DNA from: Hymenobacter oligotrophus
Lineage (GTDB): Bacteria > Bacteroidota > Bacteroidia > Cytophagales > Hymenobacteraceae
DNA length: 42,169 bases
Direction: 5' to 3'
Assembly: GCF_003574965.1 (NCBI RefSeq)
Contig: NZ_CP032318.1
Span: forward strand, 1 to 42,169
The position numbers and the translations under genes are program-made. Positions 38,401 to 42,169 of this stretch are shown here, in pieces. Each line of letters opens with the position of its first letter. The first letter of the stretch is position 1. The notes under the pieces were generated by a model. That model worked only from the letters and a program-made list of their open reading frames with translations, was not told the DNA's origin and searched no databases.

Positions 38401-38511
38401 CCAAAGTGACCACAAAGCTGTGGCATCCCTACGGGCGCAGCTCAGGTCGGAAATGTCCGGGTCAGAATGGCGGTTGATGCCAATAAATCCGGAAAGAAAT
38501 CGAGCGGCCAT
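35458..38511 (-). CDS. caspase-like protease fused to Ski2/Hel308-like helicase
   Basis: A 1017-residue fusion. Residues 1-235 are a caspase-like protease: LLTFSGHGTHNH with catalytic His83, and LLVLDCCFSGG with Asp127 and Cys129. Residues 285-720 are a superfamily-2 helicase of the Ski2/Hel308 branch: APTSSGKT (307-314), VVVDEAQF (DEAQ 409-412), LSAVIG (445-450) for motif III, TTTVAAGINTP and EYKNMVGRAGRLGY (652-665). The remainder (720-1017) has winged-helix and helical parts. The His/Cys pair and both ATPase motifs are intact. The likely action is ATP-driven sensing of nucleic acid coupled to release of protease activity; this is inferred from the architecture. It is in a less GC-rich stretch than the plasmid core. 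Confidence 0.93.
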   Translation of the reverse strand: MAARFLSGFIGINRHSDPDISDLSCARRDATALWSLWQDTLPDATPMLLVDEEATRSRIDELLTQTLDAATDDDVVLLTFSGHGTHNHRLVAHDTNIEDLAGTTVSMADLATRFRQSKARHILLVLDCCFSGGAPAKVIEDGLQPRGGGFSLESAFSGRGRMLLAAANVDEEAWEAAGHGLLTSALTAALRAATGPVEVGGLMAEVAGRVRAEAQRLGLTQTPKWVGDIDGGFTIPPLQAGRHYYQAFPEQTGLKVSENIQDLMGFGLPEEVVQLWDQQFSQGLNELQLGAVNDYRILDGESLLVVAPTSSGKTFIGELAAVKAAVSTQRAVFLVPYKALANEKYEQFSDFYGTRLGLRVVRCTGDYQDATNAFVRGKYDIALLTYEMFLNLVVKNQGALNRIGVVVVDEAQFITDPSRGISVELLLTYILSARERGITPQLVALSAVIGNTNGFEHWLRCQAMITTRRPVPLEEGVIDRSGVFEYVDPDTGLQQKRQLLSAHAVQIRRDKASTQDVIVPLAQALLAQQPTAKLIVFRNIRGKAEGVAGYLAKDLGLPSADAVIAALPAQDRSSTSTRLRDCLRGGTAFHNSNLSREEREVVERAFRDQQGPVRVLGATTTVAAGINTPASAVILGETEFLGEDQKPFTIAEYKNMVGRAGRLGYNERGQSFIVANTPMERRQLFQHYVLGQPEALRSSFSNGNLSTWVLRLLAQISRVGRREVATLLANTYGGYIAGRNNPDWRPQMDAQVENIIISLIRASIVEQEGSMLQLTLVGFACANSSLSFDSILRLLHLLQKLNPATVSLERLLALTQALPELDDTYTPLFKNGNKEKTWPYHAAHKIGNDLVQLYQISLPDQVAYLRRAKRALLVEAWLQGDSLEDLEQAYTNSPFVPVSYGDVRRIVDATRYHFRSVVPIVQALHPMVLLEDDALNLLTTRLEVGLPASALPLLKVAALNRGEILLLAHHNIVDPSQAWAAVEPIANKLFGPERSQVIGTSWEKQQLASLAKAAPAS

Positions 38512-38825
38512 GAGCTATTGTAGTTGAGGTTTATTTAATGGTTTATCGCCATAGAAGGCTATGACAACGGCAAGGATGGAATTCCTCTCACCTTGAAATG
38601 GAGATTAGTGTACTTTACGATAAGCCTGTACCCATCTCTATACTCTACTAAAGAAGATGAGAGAGTTCGCTTTTTAAAGGTCCCTTTCCTTTCATGCTCC
38701 TTCATACTACTGCATAAAGACTGAGGTGAGGTCTCGCAACTGCTGCATCATGCTGTCCAAGTTGTCGTGCCGCTTGTCACTTTCTCTGACTGGCCTTCTT
38801 ATAGCAGCGGGGGGATAAAATTACT
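38512..38825. other. gene-free stretch between caspase-helicase and Tn3
   Basis: A 314-nt A/T-richer stretch with no gene supported in either direction. It should hold the promoter of the caspase-helicase gene (on the minus strand, near 38515-38560), although no perfect TAnnTTTG was seen. At its right end GGGGGGATAAAATT (38809-38822) is a candidate for the left tip of the Tn3 inverted repeat. Confidence 0.6.
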
Positions 38826-38846
38826 CTAAGCCGTTTCCAGTGGTTT
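38809..38846. mobile_element. candidate left terminal inverted repeat of the Tn3 element
   Basis: A G-run (38809-38814) begins a stretch that leads into the tnpA stop (38826-38828). Tn3-family ends usually start with GGGG and are close to 38 bp, next to tnpA. The other end is outside the window, so the match cannot be tested here. Confidence 0.3.
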
Positions 38847-41789
38847 TCGCAGGCTGCGCAGCCCGTTGGGCTGTACTTCTACCTGGCGAGGAAAGGTGTA
38901 CTTGCCCAACCGGTTGATGTGCTCATAACGGGCGGGCGAGAGCCGGGCCAAGTCTTCGTCGCGCACCTCCACGCCCTCCGCCCGTAGCGTCTGCACCACC
39001 TGCTGCAGATAGACCGTGTTCCAGAGCACCACCAGGTTGGTGACCAGGTTCAGGGCGCTGACGACCTCCTGCTGGGCTTCTTCCTGCTTGCGGCGGATGA
39101 GCCCGTCGCCCCCGAACCAGAGGAACACCCGCATCGCGTGCAGCTGCTCGCCCTTGTTGAGCTGCACGTGAATCTTGCGCCGCAAGGGCTGATGGAGCAG
39201 GTAACGCAGGATGAAATTGGTTTTGATGAGCCGCCCGTACTGCTGCAGCACGTAGGTCAGGTTGTGCTGGCGCGGGTAGGCCTGCAGCTTGCTAATGAAG
39301 AGCGAAGCCGTCACGTAGCCCAGCTTGAACGAGCCGGCCACCCGCAGCAGGTCGTCCAGGCGGGCCTCGATGTAGCCGGGCTGCACGTGGCCGGTGAAGT
39401 GCAGGCCCGGGTAGCTCAGCTCCCGGCCCCGGATGCGGCAGAGCTTCTGGTCGCCGATGTCGCGCAGACGCGGCGAGTATTGCAAGCCCAGCAGGTCAAA
39501 GAGCCCGAAAATCAGGTCCGTGTAGCCGTGTGTGTCGGTGGCATGCTCGAGGATGACCACGTCGGTTTCGTTGCCCAACACTTCATCCAGCACGTAGGTC
39601 GCGTCGCGCTCGGTGGCCGGGATGACTTTGCTGCCGTACTGGGCGTAGTGGTCGGCCGTGTGGGTATAAAACGTAACGCCGCGGCCGTAGCCGAAGTAGC
39701 GCGGCAAGGCTTTGGCGTTGCGCACGGCTCCGCTGACGGGGAAGCGCTGCCCGTCCGAGGAGGACAGGCCGCCCCCGCCCCAGTGCCGGGCCAGCCACTG
39801 GCGGTGCTGCTGGTTGACCACGCGGGTGGTGGCCGCCCGCAGCGGCTGCTCGTGCAAAAACTGGTGGGTAGCCCACCAGACCGTTTGGTAGTCCAGCCCC
39901 GTGCTGCGGGCCATGTCGGACAACGGGATGTTGCAGGCGGCCGCCAACAGGGCGGCGTACACCGGCTCCGGGTCGTCAACAGTCCCAGCCGATGCCTCGC
40001 GCAGCAGCTCCGAGAAACCGGTCCAGCCGTCCACCTCGACCAGAATGTCGGTCAGTTCGACCACCGGCATGCGGGCGCGAATGTGTTCGTCCAGCACCCG
40101 GAGCGAGTCCGGCAATTCCTCAGCCTCCAGCGCCGTCACCACCAATTCGCCCGCTTCCAGGCGTACCTCGCCGCCTTCGGCCAGCAGGGCCGTCACCTGC
40201 GGCAGCAGCGCTTCGAGTTCGGCCAGGCGGGCGTGCAGGCGCTGACGCGGGTCCTCCGGTAACCCCAGCTGGCGCAGCACCTCCCCGCGCAGGCCGGGCC
40301 ACTGGGCGGCCGGAATCAGGTAGCTCTCCAGGTCGGCGTATTTGCGCGAGCCGGGCACGAACACGTCGCCCGAGCGCAGCCGCTCGCGCAGGGTGGCCAG
40401 CACGCACAGTTCGTACGGCAACCGTTCCGGCACCTGCTGCGGGTGCACAAACCCGTGCCAGGAAGGCGTGATGAAGTCGGTTGGTGCATCGGCCGGCAGC
40501 TTGCGCCGCGCGCCGGTCTGCAACTCCACCACCAGGGTCAGGGCCTCGGCGAACCGGTCGCCGGCAAAGGCGCTGGCAAACGAGACCTGCCGCAGCAGGT
40601 TGGCCGAGAACTGCTTCAGGTGCGCGTAGCGCCGCAGCAAAAACGCCAGGGGCGAATCGAGGCGGGTGTCGCTCAGGGCATAGTAGGCCTGCAGGGCCTG
40701 CTCGACCTGCTCCCGCGGAATAGTCTCAAACACGGCTTCTCGCACCAGCCCGGCCGGGATCTGCTCGTCGACGACCGTGCGCGCCACCTGGGCGAAGACG
40801 CGCAGGGCCGTTTCGCGGGCCTGGCGAATGGCCTGCAGGTGCGCCTCGTGCTCGCGTTGGGCCTTGCGCTGAGCCCCGGCCCAGTAGTCGCTGAACATGG
40901 TCAGCACCGCGTCGAGCACGTCGCGGTAGGATTCCAGCACGAAGGCGACCAGCAGCGGGTAGCGCTTGGCCGGCGCGTAGCGGCCGATGGCCTGGCTGGT
41001 GCGGTGGCGCGCCCGGTGGGCCAGGCGCTTGCGCCGGTTGGCGTTCAGCCCGCCCGTGTCCCAGTCGGCCAGGCCCAGCTGGTGCAGGAAGTCCAGCTTG
41101 GCCAGGGCCTGGTTGATGGCCGCAGGCGTGTTGGCCGTCGCCGGCTGGCACAGCCAGCGGTGCGGCGTGACGCGCAACGCCGGGTCCACCGCCAGCAGCG
41201 CGTCGAGCCGCGCTTCCACCGCCGGCGTGAGCAGCGGGCCCAGGCGCTGGTACGTCGCCGCGTCGGTTTGCAGCAGGGCCTGGCTCACCAGCAGTTCCAG
41301 CACCGAGATGGCGGGCCGCAGCAACCGGTCCTGGTGCAGCTTCTGACAGGCGGCCTGCAAGAGCAGGCGCGGCTGGTCGTGCTCCAGGGCCCGTTCCAGC
41401 AGCCACGCTTCCAGGCCGGGGCTGTCCAGGGGCTGCCACTTGCGGTAGCTCAGGTGCCGCAGCACCAGCTGCAGGTGCTCGCTGCGGGTGGCGGCGCGCT
41501 CCCCATAGGCGGCTAAGGCTTCGGGGGCGATGCCCAGCTGCTGGCCGACAAAGGCGGCCACTGGCGCTGGCACTTGCTCGAACCAGTCCTCGGGCAGATA
41601 GCCCATCAGGCGCACCAGGCCCAGCTGCACGGCGCAGCCCAGGCGGTTGCCGTCGCGGCGCTGGCGCTGGATCAATTCCCGGTCAGCCGCCGTCAGGTGA
41701 AAGTGCTGGCGCAGGTCCGATTCGCTGAGCGTAGCCGGCACCTGCTGGTAGCTCTGCCGTTCGGGCGCGGTGAGGAAAGGCAAAATCAT
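38826..41789 (-). CDS. tnpA: Tn3-family transposase
   Basis: A 987-residue transposase, the usual Tn3 length. The N-terminal part is the DUF4158-like DNA-binding region (TAADRELIQRQRRDGNRLGCAVQLGLVRLMGY). The C-terminal half has the DDE triad: Asp679 in SSDGQRFP, Asp752 in DTHGYTDL and Glu903 or Glu904 in RRKQEEAQQE, followed by SALNLVTNLVVLWNTVY, a Tn3 signature. It copies the element by replicative transposition, leaving a cointegrate for the resolvase. The gene is intact and is divergent from the resolvase gene, as in Tn3. Confidence 0.95.
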   Translation of the reverse strand: MILPFLTAPERQSYQQVPATLSESDLRQHFHLTAADRELIQRQRRDGNRLGCAVQLGLVRLMGYLPEDWFEQVPAPVAAFVGQQLGIAPEALAAYGERAATRSEHLQLVLRHLSYRKWQPLDSPGLEAWLLERALEHDQPRLLLQAACQKLHQDRLLRPAISVLELLVSQALLQTDAATYQRLGPLLTPAVEARLDALLAVDPALRVTPHRWLCQPATANTPAAINQALAKLDFLHQLGLADWDTGGLNANRRKRLAHRARHRTSQAIGRYAPAKRYPLLVAFVLESYRDVLDAVLTMFSDYWAGAQRKAQREHEAHLQAIRQARETALRVFAQVARTVVDEQIPAGLVREAVFETIPREQVEQALQAYYALSDTRLDSPLAFLLRRYAHLKQFSANLLRQVSFASAFAGDRFAEALTLVVELQTGARRKLPADAPTDFITPSWHGFVHPQQVPERLPYELCVLATLRERLRSGDVFVPGSRKYADLESYLIPAAQWPGLRGEVLRQLGLPEDPRQRLHARLAELEALLPQVTALLAEGGEVRLEAGELVVTALEAEELPDSLRVLDEHIRARMPVVELTDILVEVDGWTGFSELLREASAGTVDDPEPVYAALLAAACNIPLSDMARSTGLDYQTVWWATHQFLHEQPLRAATTRVVNQQHRQWLARHWGGGGLSSSDGQRFPVSGAVRNAKALPRYFGYGRGVTFYTHTADHYAQYGSKVIPATERDATYVLDEVLGNETDVVILEHATDTHGYTDLIFGLFDLLGLQYSPRLRDIGDQKLCRIRGRELSYPGLHFTGHVQPGYIEARLDDLLRVAGSFKLGYVTASLFISKLQAYPRQHNLTYVLQQYGRLIKTNFILRYLLHQPLRRKIHVQLNKGEQLHAMRVFLWFGGDGLIRRKQEEAQQEVVSALNLVTNLVVLWNTVYLQQVVQTLRAEGVEVRDEDLARLSPARYEHINRLGKYTFPRQVEVQPNGLRSLRKPLETA

Positions 41790-41802
41790 GCGCTGGGGCG
41801 TG

Positions 41803-41937
41803 GGTCAAAAAGCCATGGCTTTCCGAACCCGGCGTCCCCGAGCCCCGCCTCCAGGACAAGTGGTCGAAAAGACGGGGCCAGAAAGTCGGGCCAAAAATAA
41901 ACGGCGGGTTATCTTTGTGAACCCGGCTTTTTGACCC
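41803..41937. promoter_or_regulatory. candidate res region between tnpA and tnpR
   Basis: A perfect 13-bp inverted repeat, GGGTCAAAAAGCC (41803-41815, give or take 1 nt) and GGCTTTTTGACCC (41925-41937), brackets the divergent promoter region. Tn3-type res sites lie here and bind the resolvase. The crossover core could not be picked out by eye. Confidence 0.5.
41910..41917 (+). promoter_or_regulatory. tnpR promoter -7 box
   Basis: TATCTTTG, a perfect Bacteroidota -7 box, 22 nt before the resolvase ATG. The right arm of the 13-bp repeat begins 8 nt downstream, so bound resolvase could repress its own gene. Confidence 0.6.
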
Positions 41938-41939
41938 GC

Positions 41940-42169
41940 ATGAACAAAACCTTCGGCTACGCCCGCGTTTCCACCCTCGACCAGAACCTGGACACCCAAC
42001 TCGACATCCTCACCAAGGCCGGGTGCGACCGCATCTTCCAGGACAAAATCACGGGCATGAGCCTGCAACGACCCGCGCTCGACGAGCTGCTGGGCTTGCT
42101 GCGCGAAGGCGACACGGTGCTGGTGGCGCGCTTCTTCCGCCTGGGCCGCAGCCGCGACCACGTCATTCA
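41940..42169 (+). CDS. tnpR: serine resolvase, N-terminal fragment
   Basis: The first 76 codons of a resolvase/invertase-family serine recombinase; the gene runs off the right edge. GYARVSTLDQNLDTQLD contains catalytic Ser11 and the usual Arg9. ITGMSLQRPALDELLG and VARFFRLGRSRDHV are typical of the catalytic domain. It resolves the cointegrate formed by the Tn3 transposase at a res site between the two genes. The DNA-binding end and the right end of the transposon are not in the window. Confidence 0.92.
   Translation, partial: MNKTFGYARVSTLDQNLDTQLDILTKAGCDRIFQDKITGMSLQRPALDELLGLLREGDTVLVARFFRLGRSRDHVI

Noticed and set aside
32882-38511. DISARM or Hachiman system
   Set aside because: DISARM would need DrmA and DrmB and a methyltransferase; Hachiman would need a DUF1837 partner. 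Neither is present, and the helicase belongs to the Ski2/Hel308 branch.

Overview
The window reads like part of a plasmid from a GC-rich Bacteroidota of the Cytophagales, most likely Hymenobacter or a close relative. That placement is an inference from gene content: a CzcA pump fused to its outer-membrane factor, a DUF6660-like protein, a Rep_3 initiator with iterons, and Bacteroidota-type -7 promoter boxes (TAnnTTTG). No rRNA, tRNA or CRISPR array was seen.

Region 1 (1-3931, minus strand) is a sulfide/persulfide detoxification cluster. It holds an ArsR-type repressor, a TauE/SafE exporter, a CstB-like persulfide dioxygenase-rhodanese, a small exported rhodanese, a YeeE/YedE sulfur transporter and the start of a SAM methyltransferase. 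ATGAA-N6-TTCAT operators lie before the repressor and the exporter, and a third lies 7.4 kb away before a TlpA thioredoxin gene.

Region 2 (4101-12007, plus strand) has a HEPN-like orphan gene, a small exported protein, a complete HAE1-like RND efflux system (outer-membrane factor, pump, lipoprotein adaptor) and the TlpA-like thioredoxin.

Region 3 (12185-23786, minus strand) is a heavy-metal island: a MetA-type outer-membrane protein, a DUF6660-like protein, a CzcA pump fused to a TolC-like factor, its lipoprotein adaptor, a UreH/NicO-like membrane protein, a Zn/Cd-type P1B ATPase broken by a 1-nt frameshift, then ZIP-like and VIT-like transporters.

Region 4 (23787-31358) is the plasmid core: an ArdC-like antirestriction protein, the Rep_3 initiator, an origin with twelve 19-bp iterons in three arrangements, a run of small plasmid proteins, and a VbhA-like/Fic toxin-antitoxin pair split by a strong terminator.

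Region 5 (31362-38511) is visibly lower in GC and looks like an acquired conflict island. A DUF4236 membrane protein is divergent from a single-HKD phospholipase-D-like protein. Next to them a minus-strand series encodes a caspase-like protease fused to a Ski2/Hel308-like helicase, a DEDDh exonuclease-BRCT protein and a ParB/Srx-like protein. This is the best candidate for an undescribed system.

Region 6 (38826-end) is a Tn3-family transposon with a full transposase and a divergent serine resolvase cut by the window edge.
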